Shown here: piece after piece, positions 36,462 to 46,700 of the stretch
Layout: every line of letters starts with the position of its first letter
Numbering within the stretch: the stretch's first letter is position 1
DNA from: Sphingomonadales bacterium
GTDB lineage: Bacteria > Bacteroidota > Bacteroidia > UBA7662
DNA length: 51,733 nucleotides
Direction of reading: 5' to 3'
Assembly: GCA_016872215.1 (NCBI GenBank)
Contig: VHAX01000014.1
Coordinates: 1-51,733, forward strand
The notes under the pieces: generated by a model
The model's database searches: none
Seen by the model: only the letters and a program-made list of their open reading frames with translations
Told to the model about the DNA's origin: nothing
Position numbers and translations under genes: made by a program

Positions 36462-39400
36462 ATGTCATTTCAGAAAGAACCCAAGATCAAAAGCAATTTT
36501 ACCCGAATCACCATCAGCCTCGCTTCGCCCGAGACGATTCTGAATCGTTCGAAGGGCGAGGTCACCAAGCCGGAAACCATCAATTACCGGAGCTACAAGC
36601 CAGAGATGGGTGGGTTGTTTTGTGAGCGCATTTTCGGTCCGGTCAAGGATTTCGAATGCCATTGTGGAAAGTACAAGCGAATTCGCTACAAGAACATAGT
36701 TTGTGATCGCTGTGGCGTTGAGGTTACCGAAAAAAAGGTGCGCCGTGAGAATATGGGACACATTAAACTGGTGGTTCCGGTGGCACACATCTGGTATTTC
36801 AAATCTCTGCCCAACAAAATTGGATATCTGCTGGGATTGGCTGGCAAAAAACTGGATTCAATCATCTATTATGAACGGTATGTGGTCATCCAACCTGGAA
36901 TAAAGGAAGAAGACGGGGTTCGCAGCATGGACCTACTGACGGAGGATGAGTACTTGGCTATTTTGGATACCCTTCCCCGGGAGAATCAATATCTGGATGA
37001 AAAGGATCCCCAGAAATTTATTGCTAAGATGGGTGCGGAGGCGTTGCAGGATTTGTTGAGCCGTATCAATCTGGATGAGCTCTCATTTCAGTTGCGCAAT
37101 CAGGCGGCCACGGAGACTTCTCAGCAAAGAAAGATTGAGGCTTTGAAGCGTCTGAAAATTGTGGAGGCCTTCCGTGGTTCGAACCGGGAGGGGTTGGAAA
37201 ATCGTCCGGAATGGATGATTGTGCGCATGGTGCCGGTCATTCCACCCGAGTTGCGCCCACTGGTGCCCTTGGAGGGAGGACGATTTGCCACCTCCGACTT
37301 GAATGATTTGTACCGCCGCGTAATCATCCGCAATAACCGTTTGAAGCGTTTGATCGAGATTAAGGCTCCGGATGTGATTTTGAGGAATGAAAAGCGAATG
37401 CTTCAGGAGTCGGTCGATTCGCTGTTTGACAACAGCCGCAAGGTCAATGCGGTGAAGGCCGATGGTAACCGTGCACTGAAGTCACTCAGCGACATGCTGA
37501 AAGGTAAGCAGGGGCGCTTCCGTCAAAATCTCCTCGGTAAGCGTGTGGACTACTCTGGCCGTTCGGTCATTGTCGTGGGCCCAAACCTTAATCTACATGA
37601 ATGTGGTCTGCCCAAGGACATGGCCGCTGAGTTGTTTAAGCCGTTTATCATACGGAAGATGATTGAGCGGGGCATCGTCAAGACCGTGAAATCGGCTCGC
37701 AAAATTGTGGATCGAAAGGAAGCGGTGGTTTGGGATATCCTGGAGAATGTCATGAAAGGTCATCCCGTCCTCCTGAACCGTGCCCCTACCCTGCACCGAT
37801 TGGGTATTCAGGCTTTCCAACCCAAGATGGTGGAGGGTAAAGCCATACAGCTTCACCCGTTGGTGTGCACGGCTTTCAACGCTGACTTTGATGGTGACCA
37901 AATGGCGGTCCACGTTCCACTCGGCAACGCGGCAGTGTTAGAGGCACAGATTCTGATGCTGTCATCGCACAACATCCTGAATCCGGCCAATGGTTCGCCC
38001 ATTACCGTTCCCTCGCAGGACATGGTTCTTGGGTTGTATTACCTGACCAAGGGGCGCAAGAGCACGAACACCCACACAGTGCGCGGTGAGGGTTTGGTTT
38101 TCTACTCTGCAGAAGAGGCGCTGATTGCCTACAACGAGGGCAGGGCCGACCTCCACGCATGGGTTAAGGTACGGGTACCCGTGCGTGATGCACAGGATGG
38201 CACGCTGCATACCAAATTGATTGAGACCACCATAGGAAGGATTATGTTCTCGCAGGTAACTCCGGAAGAAATTGGATTTGTCAATGAGCTGCTCACAAAG
38301 AAAAGCCTGCGTGAACTGATTGGCCGGATCGTACGCTATACCGACATTCCCTCTACCGCGAAGTTTTTGGACGAAATCAAATCCATTGGATTCAAAATGG
38401 CGTTTCAGGGTGGACTATCGTTTAACCTGAATGATGTTATGATTCCGGAAAACAAAACCCGTCTCCTGGAAGAAGCGGCCAGGGAAGTGGCAGAGGTTAC
38501 CCAAAGCTACAATATGGGGTTCATAACGAACAATGAGCGCTACAATCAGGTAATCGACATCTGGACCCGCATAAACAGCCGGATCACAGACACGCTGATG
38601 AAGGAGATTTCCTCTGACAGGCAGGGTTTCAACTCCGTTTACATGATGCTGGATTCCGGGGCCCGTGGTTCAAAGGAGCAGATTCGCCAACTCGGCGGGA
38701 TGCGTGGACTTATGGCCAAACCGCAGAAGAGTGGCGGCGCAGGTGAAATTATTGAGAATCCTATTCTTTCCAACTTTAAGGAGGGATTATCCGTATTGGA
38801 GTATTTCATCTCCACGCACGGCGCGCGTAAGGGTCTTGCAGATACGGCCTTGAAAACGGCAGACGCCGGTTATTTGACCCGTCGTTTACACGACGTGGCC
38901 CAGGATGTGGTAATCTCAGAGGTGGATTGCGGTACCCTCCGCGGTTTGGAGATTTCCGCTCTGAAGGACAATGAGGAGATCGTTGAATCCCTTTTGGAGC
39001 GGATTGTGGGTCGCGTAGTGCTCAATGATTTGTACCACCCTATCAGCAAAGAGTTGATTGTGGCTGCCGGGGAAGAGATTACAGAGGATATAGCTGCTGT
39101 TATAGATGCTTCACCCATTGATTCGGTTGAAATTCGTTCGGTACTTACATGCGCTGCCAAAACCGGCGTATGTGTAAAGTGTTACGGAAGAAATCTTGCG
39201 ACCAATCATTTGGTTCAAATGGGCGAATCAGTGGGGGTTATCGCCGCCCAATCGATCGGTGAGCCGGGTACCCAGTTAACACTTCGCACCTTCCACGTGG
39301 GAGGTGTAGCGGGTAACATCGCCTCAGAATCCCAACTTATTGCCAAATTTGATGGCCGGTTGGAATTCGATGAGGTGCGTAAGGTAAACCACAAGGGTGA

Positions 39401-40760
39401 CAATGTACCGCGACAAATCGTAGTATCCCGCTCGGGTGAGATGCGGATTGTGGACCCCCAAAGCGGTCAGCCCCTAATGACCAACGTGCTGCCCTATGGA
39501 GCCGAATTGTTTGTGAAAGAGGGTGATCTCATCAAAAAGGGTGATAAAATTTGCGTGTGGGACCCATACAACGCCGTGATCATTTCGGAGTTCACGGGAA
39601 ATGCCGATTTTGAAAACGTGATCGAGGGCATCACTTTCCGTGAGGAATCCGACGAGCAAACCGGTCACAGGGAAAAGGTAATCATTGAAACGAAAGACAA
39701 ATCGAGGAATCCGGCCATTCGAATCCTCACCAAGTCGGGTGACAACCAGCGGACCTACAATCTACCCGTTGGCGCGCACATCGTGGTGAATGCAAACGAC
39801 ACAATCGTGAAGGGTGTTATTCTTGCGAAAATCCCAAGGTCCACCACTAAGACACGTGACATAACTGGTGGTTTGCCACGGGTTACGGAACTTTTCGAAG
39901 CCCGCAACCCATCCAATCCGGCTGTGGTTTCGGAAATTGATGGAATCACCACTTTCGGAGGTGTTAAGCGGGGCAACCGTGAAATTCAGGTGGAGTCGCG
40001 CGATGGCCAGCAAAAGAAATATCTGGTGCCCCTGAGCAAGCACATCCTGGTGCAGGACGGGGATTTCGTGAAGGCAGGTTACCCCCTGTCGGACGGTGCC
40101 ATTACCCCTTCGAACATTCTTTCGATTAAAGGTCCTGGTGCTGTTCAGGAGTATCTCGTGAATAACATCCAAGAGGTATACCGATTGCAAGGGGTGAAAA
40201 TTAACGACAAGCATTTCGAGGTGATTGTTCGCCAGATGATGCAGAAAGTAGTGATCGTGGATCCGGGCAATACCACTTTTCTCGAGCAGGAAGTGGTCGA
40301 TAAAATCGACTTTATGGAGGTGAACGACGAGATCTACGACAAGTATATTGTGATGGATTCGGGCGACTCTGCACAGTTCCGTGTGGGTCAAATCGTTCCG
40401 CTGGCGCGTTTGCGGGATGAGAACTCTTCTTTGAAGCGTAGAGATTTGCGCTTGATGGAGTTCAGCAAAGCGCTTCCTGCGACCTCACAGCCCATGCTTC
40501 AGGGTATAACCCGGGCATCATTGGGAACCCGTAGTTTCGTTTCGGCTGCATCATTCCAAGAGACAACCAAAGTGCTCAACGAGGCGGCCATTGCTGGTAA
40601 AATAGATTATTTAGCAGGTTTGAAGGAGAATGTGATCGTCGGTCACCTGATTCCGGCCGGTACTGGTCTGCGTTCCTATGAGAAGATTGTTGTGAGTACA
40701 ATCGAAGAACACGAAAAATTGATGGCCTCCAAGGCGCTCTTGTTGGCTGAAGAAGAATAA
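36462..40760 (+). CDS. rpoC: DNA-directed RNA polymerase subunit beta'
   Basis: 1432 residues, full length for the phylum. An N-terminal zinc finger ([20 protein letters not shown], about 66-85) is followed by the catalytic Mg site NADFDGDQM at 473-481 (D475, D477, D479). The trigger-loop region and the second zinc site ([15 protein letters not shown]) are intact. The start is the ATG at 36462. DUF3467 follows 11 bp downstream. Confidence 0.98.
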   Translation: MSFQKEPKIKSNFTRITISLASPETILNRSKGEVTKPETINYRSYKPEMGGLFCERIFGPVKDFECHCGKYKRIRYKNIVCDRCGVEVTEKKVRRENMGHIKLVVPVAHIWYFKSLPNKIGYLLGLAGKKLDSIIYYERYVVIQPGIKEEDGVRSMDLLTEDEYLAILDTLPRENQYLDEKDPQKFIAKMGAEALQDLLSRINLDELSFQLRNQAATETSQQRKIEALKRLKIVEAFRGSNREGLENRPEWMIVRMVPVIPPELRPLVPLEGGRFATSDLNDLYRRVIIRNNRLKRLIEIKAPDVILRNEKRMLQESVDSLFDNSRKVNAVKADGNRALKSLSDMLKGKQGRFRQNLLGKRVDYSGRSVIVVGPNLNLHECGLPKDMAAELFKPFIIRKMIERGIVKTVKSARKIVDRKEAVVWDILENVMKGHPVLLNRAPTLHRLGIQAFQPKMVEGKAIQLHPLVCTAFNADFDGDQMAVHVPLGNAAVLEAQILMLSSHNILNPANGSPITVPSQDMVLGLYYLTKGRKSTNTHTVRGEGLVFYSAEEALIAYNEGRADLHAWVKVRVPVRDAQDGTLHTKLIETTIGRIMFSQVTPEEIGFVNELLTKKSLRELIGRIVRYTDIPSTAKFLDEIKSIGFKMAFQGGLSFNLNDVMIPENKTRLLEEAAREVAEVTQSYNMGFITNNERYNQVIDIWTRINSRITDTLMKEISSDRQGFNSVYMMLDSGARGSKEQIRQLGGMRGLMAKPQKSGGAGEIIENPILSNFKEGLSVLEYFISTHGARKGLADTALKTADAGYLTRRLHDVAQDVVISEVDCGTLRGLEISALKDNEEIVESLLERIVGRVVLNDLYHPISKELIVAAGEEITEDIAAVIDASPIDSVEIRSVLTCAAKTGVCVKCYGRNLATNHLVQMGESVGVIAAQSIGEPGTQLTLRTFHVGGVAGNIASESQLIAKFDGRLEFDEVRKVNHKGDNVPRQIVVSRSGEMRIVDPQSGQPLMTNVLPYGAELFVKEGDLIKKGDKICVWDPYNAVIISEFTGNADFENVIEGITFREESDEQTGHREKVIIETKDKSRNPAIRILTKSGDNQRTYNLPVGAHIVVNANDTIVKGVILAKIPRSTTKTRDITGGLPRVTELFEARNPSNPAVVSEIDGITTFGGVKRGNREIQVESRDGQQKKYLVPLSKHILVQDGDFVKAGYPLSDGAITPSNILSIKGPGAVQEYLVNNIQEVYRLQGVKINDKHFEVIVRQMMQKVVIVDPGNTTFLEQEVVDKIDFMEVNDEIYDKYIVMDSGDSAQFRVGQIVPLARLRDENSSLKRRDLRLMEFSKALPATSQPMLQGITRASLGTRSFVSAASFQETTKVLNEAAIAGKIDYLAGLKENVIVGHLIPAGTGLRSYEKIVVSTIEEHEKLMASKALLLAEEE

Positions 40761-40771
40761 CAATTCAAAAA

Positions 40772-41083
40772 ATGGAAAATCAAGATCAGAATCAGATCAA
40801 TATAGAGTTGACTGAGGATATGGCCGAAGGGGTGTACAGCAACTTGGCCATCATTACACATTCCCAGACTGAGTTTGTGGTGGATTTTGTTCGCATGATG
40901 CCCGGAGCCCCAAAAGCACGGGTGAAATCGCGGATCATTCTTACGCCCCATCATGCGAAGCGGTTGGTTCACGCTCTTCATGATAATCTTGGTCGCTATG
41001 AGCAGTCGTTTGGGGTAATCGATGTGCATGAAAACCAGCCGACCCTGCCCATGACTTTTGGCGGCCCCACGGCTCAGGCATAG
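40772..41083 (+). CDS. DUF3467 family protein
   Basis: A 103-residue small cytosolic protein of the DUF3467 family, encoded directly after rpoC in many Bacteroidota. Typical segments are GVYSNLAIITHSQTEFVVDF and SRIILTPHHAKRLVHAL. The function is unknown; the position suggests a link to transcription, without proof. The last 23 bp are imperfectly duplicated just after the stop codon. Confidence 0.9.
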   Translation: MENQDQNQINIELTEDMAEGVYSNLAIITHSQTEFVVDFVRMMPGAPKARVKSRIILTPHHAKRLVHALHDNLGRYEQSFGVIDVHENQPTLPMTFGGPTAQA

Positions 41084-41108
41084 TTGGCGGGCCCATGGCT
41101 CAGGCGTA
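41060..41108 (+). repeat. Imperfect 23-bp direct duplication of the DUF3467 3' end
   Basis: 41060-41082 and 41086-41108 agree at 20 of 23 positions. The first copy encodes the terminal GGPTAQA; the second lies beyond the stop codon. Confidence 0.8.
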
Positions 41109-41201
41109 TTGTACAGGCACACCAATTCAGACATAATTTAACCTCCGGACCGGGCGTAGTTCAAATGCCCGCGTCCCTGGGATATATTGACGGTTCTGCG
41201 A

Positions 41202-41987
41202 CTAGTTTTGCTTAGGTAGACTACCGCTTGCGCATATCCGACGATCGAATTTCATCTTGGTGTAGGTAATGATACCGTTCGGCATAGCCTCAGGGATATC
41301 CTATGCCGGATAGGTGCTGTCGCCATACAAGTATAAGCTTTTGAAACCGCTTCGTGTACCCCCGCGTATATGCCACAGGGTGACTTAGGGTTTCTGCGGA
41401 TATTCGCCAATGAAACCCAATTCTCGTCCGGACCATTTCCCCCATGATTGGGAACCTTAATGGTGGAAAAAATTGATTTGCCAACGGTTCATGATTCCGG
41501 TGTTATCCGGTTCATCGAGGATTGCGTCGATTGCGCTTTTGACCGATTCCAATCGAAGCTTGTCGGGGTTGGGCCAATGGGTGTTCACGGAAGCCGTTGC
41601 TGTCCCTCGGGAGCGTGTGACTGGTTGGATTCGGGTTGCAGGGAAACGAAGATGCTGCGACTGTTAACATCTGGAAGGGTTGTGCGCAGGCGGATCTGAT
41701 GTTGCAGACTTTCGGGATTAATCCGAGGTCGGTAAACTATTCCGAACTGAAGTGCGCTGTAGTGCTGATCCGATGGAAAGCGGTTGAGCAACAATTGCCG
41801 TGTGGCTGGGTGTTGCACAGGACGGAGTTCTACCAAAGGTATCGAATCGGTATCTTTTCCGGGTAGGTGCTACTGTTTCCCCCGTCCTCCAATTGCGTTC
41901 ATAGACCGTAACCTGCGCCCTAGTACGGTCGGGTAGAGCAGCGACCAACAAACCACTCATGCCTGAACCCACTACGGCAACCTCCAT
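41202..41987 (-). pseudogene. Decayed CrtI/CrtISO-type FAD-dependent oxidoreductase (phytoene desaturase/carotene isomerase-like)
   Basis: Minus-strand fragments of one protein appear in all three frames in the right order. From 41987: a Rossmann start VAVVGSGMSGLLVAAL, then VTVYERN and YRFDT. A second frame gives SHAPEGQQ (about 41600), a third TASVNTHWPNPDKLRLESVK, and near 41340-41260 SLYLYGDSTYPA, a stop, then IPEAMPNGIITYTKMK. These match the N-terminus, middle and C-terminal GDSTYPxQGIPEA region of CrtI/CrtISO-like enzymes. The intact family has about 490 residues; only about 260 codons' worth remains, so there are internal deletions, several frameshifts and stops. The assignment rests on motif recognition. 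Confidence 0.75.
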
Positions 41988-42067
41988 GCCCCTGAAGGTC
42001 TATGATTGGGGCTGCAGAATCCATGGCAATGTGGGAATTAATAGAATAATTGCGGTGTAGTCGGGCG

Positions 42068-42075
42068 TATTTTTG
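42068..42075 (+). promoter_or_regulatory. -7 element TATTTTTG upstream of dihydroorotase
   Basis: An exact TAnnTTTG ending 16 bp before the ATG at 42092. The nearest TTG upstream (42050-42052) is only 15 bp away, shorter than the usual 19-22. Confidence 0.5.
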
Positions 42076-42091
42076 CACAAAAAATAAACGA

Positions 42092-43429
42092 ATGAATTCG
42101 ATTTCTATTCGAGACGCATTGCTGATTAATGAAGGTGAAGTGAGAGAAGTGAATGTCCACATCCAGGATGATAAAATATGGCACATCGATCCGATTGGTC
42201 GCAACCGGCCGGCTGATCAGATTCTATCGCTCAAAGGTGCCTATTTGATGCCCGGCGCAATCGACGACCAGGTGCATTTTCGGGAGCCGGGTCTCACCCA
42301 CAAGGGGGAGCTGGCAACAGAATCTTGGGCCGCGGTGGCTGGGGGCATCACCAGCTTTATGGAGATGCCCAACACAAAGCCAGCCGCCATCACTAAGACA
42401 CTATTGGAGCAGAAATACGTCCGCGCAGCGGAGGTGTCGCCTGCTAACTATAGCTTTTACCTCGGCGCCACGCCCGACAATGTGGAAGAATTAAAATCGG
42501 CCGACTACAGCCGGATCTGCGGGGTAAAGATATTCATGGGCAGCTCAACCGGCGATTTGCTGGTTAATGAAGAGGAAGCACTCGACACCATTTTTCGATC
42601 CGTTAGCGCCCTCATCGCTCTGCATTGCGAATCAGATCCCATGATTGCCGAGCAACTGAAGCACTGGAAAGAGCAGGTGGGGGAGGGTGGACTAACTCCG
42701 GCGCATCACCCGCTTATTCGTTCCCGAGAGGCTTGTTATACCTCTAGCGCACAGGCCGTAGAACTAGCGTGCAAGCATGGTACACGCATTCATGTACTTC
42801 ACATAAGCACAAAAGAGGAACTGGAATTATTCGACGCGGGCACACCTCTCAGCGAAAAGCGGATTACAGCCGAGGTCTGTGTGCACCACCTTTGGTTTGA
42901 GGAGGGCGACTATCTCCGGTTGGGGAATCGGATCAAGTGGAATCCAGCCATTAAATCGGCCGAAGACCGGGCCGCACTGCGCAGAGCGCTGAACAACGGC
43001 CGCATTGATGTGGTGGCCACCGATCACGCGCCCCATACCTTGGAAGAAAAAGCGCAGCCCTATTTATCGGCCCCCAGTGGCGGCCCTCTGGTTCAACACT
43101 CCGTGCCCATGATGTTCGATCTTGTCGAACAAGGGGTATTGTCGCATACCCGACTTGTAGAGTTGATGTGCCATAACCCGGCTGTGCTATTCAGGATATT
43201 AAACAGAGGATATGTGCGGGAAGGCTACCAGGCCGATTTGGCCGTGGTGCGGGCAATGCCTCATACTGTAAATCGCGAGAGTTTGATGTACCGCTGCGGC
43301 TGGTCGCCCCTGGAAGGGATTACCCTGCGACATACCGTAGAGAGCACATTGGTTAATGGACACCTCATTTGGCACAAAGGGCAAAGAGGGACGTTTATTC
43401 CGGGCCATCGGCTCGCCTTTCGTCGCTGA
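42092..43429 (+). CDS. pyrC: Dihydroorotase
   Basis: A 445-residue amidohydrolase of the class I dihydroorotase type, which closes carbamoyl-aspartate to dihydroorotate in pyrimidine synthesis. Motifs: IDDQVHFREPGLTHKGELATES (about 57-78), VKIFMGSSTGDLLV with the likely carboxylated Lys, HCESDPMI, RIHVLHIST and VVATDHAPHT with the catalytic Asp. The metal motif that is normally HxH reads QVH here, so the first His ligand is replaced by Q60. I recall this form from Bacteroidota PyrC proteins, but metal binding may differ. The ATG at 42092 follows a promoter element. Confidence 0.9.
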   Translation: MNSISIRDALLINEGEVREVNVHIQDDKIWHIDPIGRNRPADQILSLKGAYLMPGAIDDQVHFREPGLTHKGELATESWAAVAGGITSFMEMPNTKPAAITKTLLEQKYVRAAEVSPANYSFYLGATPDNVEELKSADYSRICGVKIFMGSSTGDLLVNEEEALDTIFRSVSALIALHCESDPMIAEQLKHWKEQVGEGGLTPAHHPLIRSREACYTSSAQAVELACKHGTRIHVLHISTKEELELFDAGTPLSEKRITAEVCVHHLWFEEGDYLRLGNRIKWNPAIKSAEDRAALRRALNNGRIDVVATDHAPHTLEEKAQPYLSAPSGGPLVQHSVPMMFDLVEQGVLSHTRLVELMCHNPAVLFRILNRGYVREGYQADLAVVRAMPHTVNRESLMYRCGWSPLEGITLRHTVESTLVNGHLIWHKGQRGTFIPGHRLAFRR

Positions 43430-43472
43430 TGGTTGCGGGGAACTGTTACTTTTTACCAAGATCGATCGCATA

Positions 43473-43612
43473 TTTAAGCAAAAGAGCACCATCCGATTCA
43501 ATTTTTGTACTATTGAAAGCAGAGGCAATAGGTAATCCATAGATTGTACTTTTTGCAACCCAAAGTCAGGGTTTTGGGCCATCGATGGCTTGCAACCAAG
43601 TTTAAGCAAAAG
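43473..43612 (+). repeat. Short direct repeats in the pyrC-T9SS spacer (43430-43717)
   Basis: TTTAAGCAAAAG occurs at 43473-43484 and 43601-43612. TTGCAACC occurs at 43553-43560 and 43590-43597. A CCCAAA/TTTGGG stem (43559-43564, 43573-43578) lies between. No gene was recognised in this 288-bp spacer. Confidence 0.6.
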
Positions 43613-43676
43613 GGGAGGTACAAGAATGGCATGAATTCAAAAGAAAAAACCCCGATTAGTGGATAATACAAATAAC

Positions 43677-43710
43677 TATTTTTGACACATAATCTTTTGA
43701 CACATAATCT
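43677..43710 (+). promoter_or_regulatory. Promoter-like TATTTTTG plus 15-bp tandem repeat before the T9SS cargo gene
   Basis: TATTTTTG (43677-43684) is an exact -7 match. It overlaps two perfect tandem copies of TTTGACACATAATCT (43681-43695, 43696-43710), which end 7 bp before the ATG at 43718. No spaced -33 TTG was found. Confidence 0.5.
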
Positions 43711-43717
43711 TGCTTTT

Positions 43718-46700
43718 ATGAAGGCACTCTACCCCCGCATTCTGTTCTTTTTCTTAGCCAGTACATTACTGTCGGCATTTCAATCCAAGGCTCAATATTG
43801 TCCGTCGCAATCCAATATTTCGACCGATGAACACATCACGGGTGTTACCATCGGTGCGCTGTCGAATCCATCGGGTGGATCGAATTATTCCGATTATACT
43901 GCCCAAAGCGCAACAGTCAATCCCGGCGGAAACCCTCAGATTTCGGTCACCATCTACAACGGAGCGCCTCCTGGTGTGACATGGAACGAATATATTTCCG
44001 TTTTTATCGACTGGAATCAGGACCAGACTTTTGACACTCTCACTGAAATGTATCTGGTTGGGTCTTGTAACACCAACGGATGCACGGTAACTGGCAACAT
44101 CAGCGTACCGCCCACGGCAACAACTGGAACCACCCGAATGAGGGTAATTCTTCGGTATAATGAATACCAGCGTAATCCCTGTGGCAATTATACGTTTGGG
44201 GAAACGGAAGACTACAGCGTGGTGGTTTTACCGCTTGTGGGCCGCGACGTGGCTGCTACCGCGGTATTATCGCCAGTGACCCCCATTCTCGCCTCGACTT
44301 CGGTGTCCGTCACCATCCGCATTTCCAATCTGGCTGCCGATCCGATCAATACGGCGACCGTGGGATTTCAATTGGATGGGGGTGTGCCCGTTACAGAAGT
44401 GTGGACGGGAAGCCTTACATCTGGTCAATCCGTCAACCATACCTTCAGCAGTTTATTGATTCTGCCTGCGAGTAGCCCAGCCCGGATCAAGGTCTGGGCC
44501 ACCAATGCCAATAATTTGGGTGCCGATATCAACCCGGGCAATGATACCCTGCGGGTGAGCCGCTGCTTGGCCCTGCCTGGAGGTGTATATCTCGTTGGCG
44601 GAAGTCCGCAAGCCACCTTCCCTACCCCCGACTCGGCGATTCGGGCCATCAGCTGCGGTGGTATCGCGGGTCCGGTTACCTTTTCCATCGAGCCGGGAAC
44701 TTATTATGGCAGCTACAACCTCAACAACATCCCGGGTTCGGGTGTTTCGTCGATCACCATCAGCAGCCAAAACGGCATCGCATCCAGTGTTGAATTGCTG
44801 CCCGATACAGTTGTAGTCCCTGCAACCGGAAGAATCTTGTTTAACATCAACCATACGCCCGGGGTGAATCTGAGTAATTTGACCCTGCGTATGCCAACCT
44901 CAACATCACCCACCACCACGGGTAGCATGCTGGTTTTTGCAGATCGCTCCCCTTTCTTGAACGTGACAGGCTGCACATTGCAGGGTCCCGCATTGACGGG
45001 AGGATTTTCATTCGGACAAATGGGCATATCCGCCCAGCGATCCGATACGGTGGTCATTTCCGGCAATATCTTTCAGCGCTTCAATACAGCCGTTCAGCTG
45101 ACGGATCCCATACCGGGTCGCCCCTATGTTTCGGGATGTGCCCTAACCTTCAACCAGTTTAGCAATTACGAGACTGTGCTAAACGCCCGGAATCAAGCGA
45201 CATTAGTTGTACAAGGAAATCAATTGACTGATGCTGCGGCGCATTCGGGGGCCTTTGAGTTTGAAACGGTGGCCGGCCTCCGGATTGAATCGAATAAAGT
45301 GACGGGTAATCTGGGCAGCACAGTGTTTACTATTCAGAACCCGAACGACAGCACGGGTCTGTCGAATCAGATCGTGAACAATGTTGTGAGTGGCCGCTTT
45401 GCCGGAACCGGATTTCAAAACCTGTACTCTGCTTTGAATGTGAATGCCTTTGCCGATACCACCAATTCGGCGAATCCGATCGATCAAATAGAGGTAGTTC
45501 ATAACACCTTTCATGTAGAAATGGCAGCTCCATCTGCATCGGGTGGGTTGGTGAATTTCAACGGGATTAATTTCCTGCCTGTTCGTCTCTGGAGCCAGAT
45601 CGATTTCCGCAACAACCACGTCACAGCGCGTGCTGAGATTGGCAGTGCACTTTCTACTGCGGTTGTCGCCCTGAGTCTCGAAGGGGATTCGACTCTGGTG
45701 GCACTAAACAGCAACTACAACAACTACTTGTTGTCTGATCCGGCCAATGCCAATCCCACCAACAACTTGATTTTCGATAACAACATTCCCCAGGGCTACG
45801 CCAATTTATCGGCATGGCGTACGGCCAGTGGAAAAGATCTGCAGTCGATTTCGGCTAGTCCGGTCTACGCGAGCCTAGCCACCCCGATCCCGACTTCGGC
45901 TGCAGTCAACAATATGGGAACTCCGATTTCGGGGGTAACGGCCGACATCACAGGTGCGCCACGCAACGCAACGACTCCCGACATGGGCGCGTATGAGTTT
46001 ACCCCATCACCCAACGATTTGGGTGTCATTGAAATAAGTGGCGTTCAGAGTGGATGTAGTTTAGGCTCCGCGATCCCGATACAGGTACGAATATTCAATT
46101 TTGGTACAGCTGCCCAAGCGATTTATTCAGTGGGTTACAGTGTCAACGCCGGTACACCCGTCACTGAACCAGTGAATGTGAACCTAAACCCAGGGGATAC
46201 GCTTTCCTATACGTTCTCTACCCCGATTAATCTGAGTAACCCCGCCACTTATGAAATTAAGGCATACAGCATCCTGTCATCCGACGTCCTTCCGGCAAAT
46301 GACACCACTACCCGTGTCGTTGTGAGCATCCCCACTGTGGGTGCGTCGGCCCTGCCTTATGAAGAGAATTTCGAAAATGGAAATGGTGGATGGATCGCCG
46401 GCGGCGTCAACAATTCTTGGGCATTGGGGGCACCAGCGGGCACCACAATTACCACAGCGGGCACGGGCACCCAGGCTTGGGTGACCAACCTAGCAGGCGA
46501 CTACAACAACAATGAGCAGAGTTTTGTGGTTTCGCCCTGTTTCGATTTCAGTACAGTGGTAAATGCGGAGATCTCGTTCGACCTGTTTTATGTGACCGAA
46601 CTTAACTGGGACAAGGCAGCCCTGCAGTATACGCTGAACAACGGACAAACGTGGGTACGATTGGGCTCGTTGGGCAGTGGCATCAACTGGTACAACCAGG

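Noticed and set aside
39762-40391. 209-codon minus-strand open frame, and similar ones at 34715-35365 and 49736-50296
   Set aside because: All are antisense to rpoC, rpoB or the hydroxybutyryl-CoA dehydrogenase gene, with no recognisable domain.
43681-43710. TTGACA boxes in the tandem repeat as sigma70 -35 elements
   Set aside because: The TAAT that follows is only a few bases away, far too close, and the other promoters in this window use the TTG/TAnnTTTG pattern.
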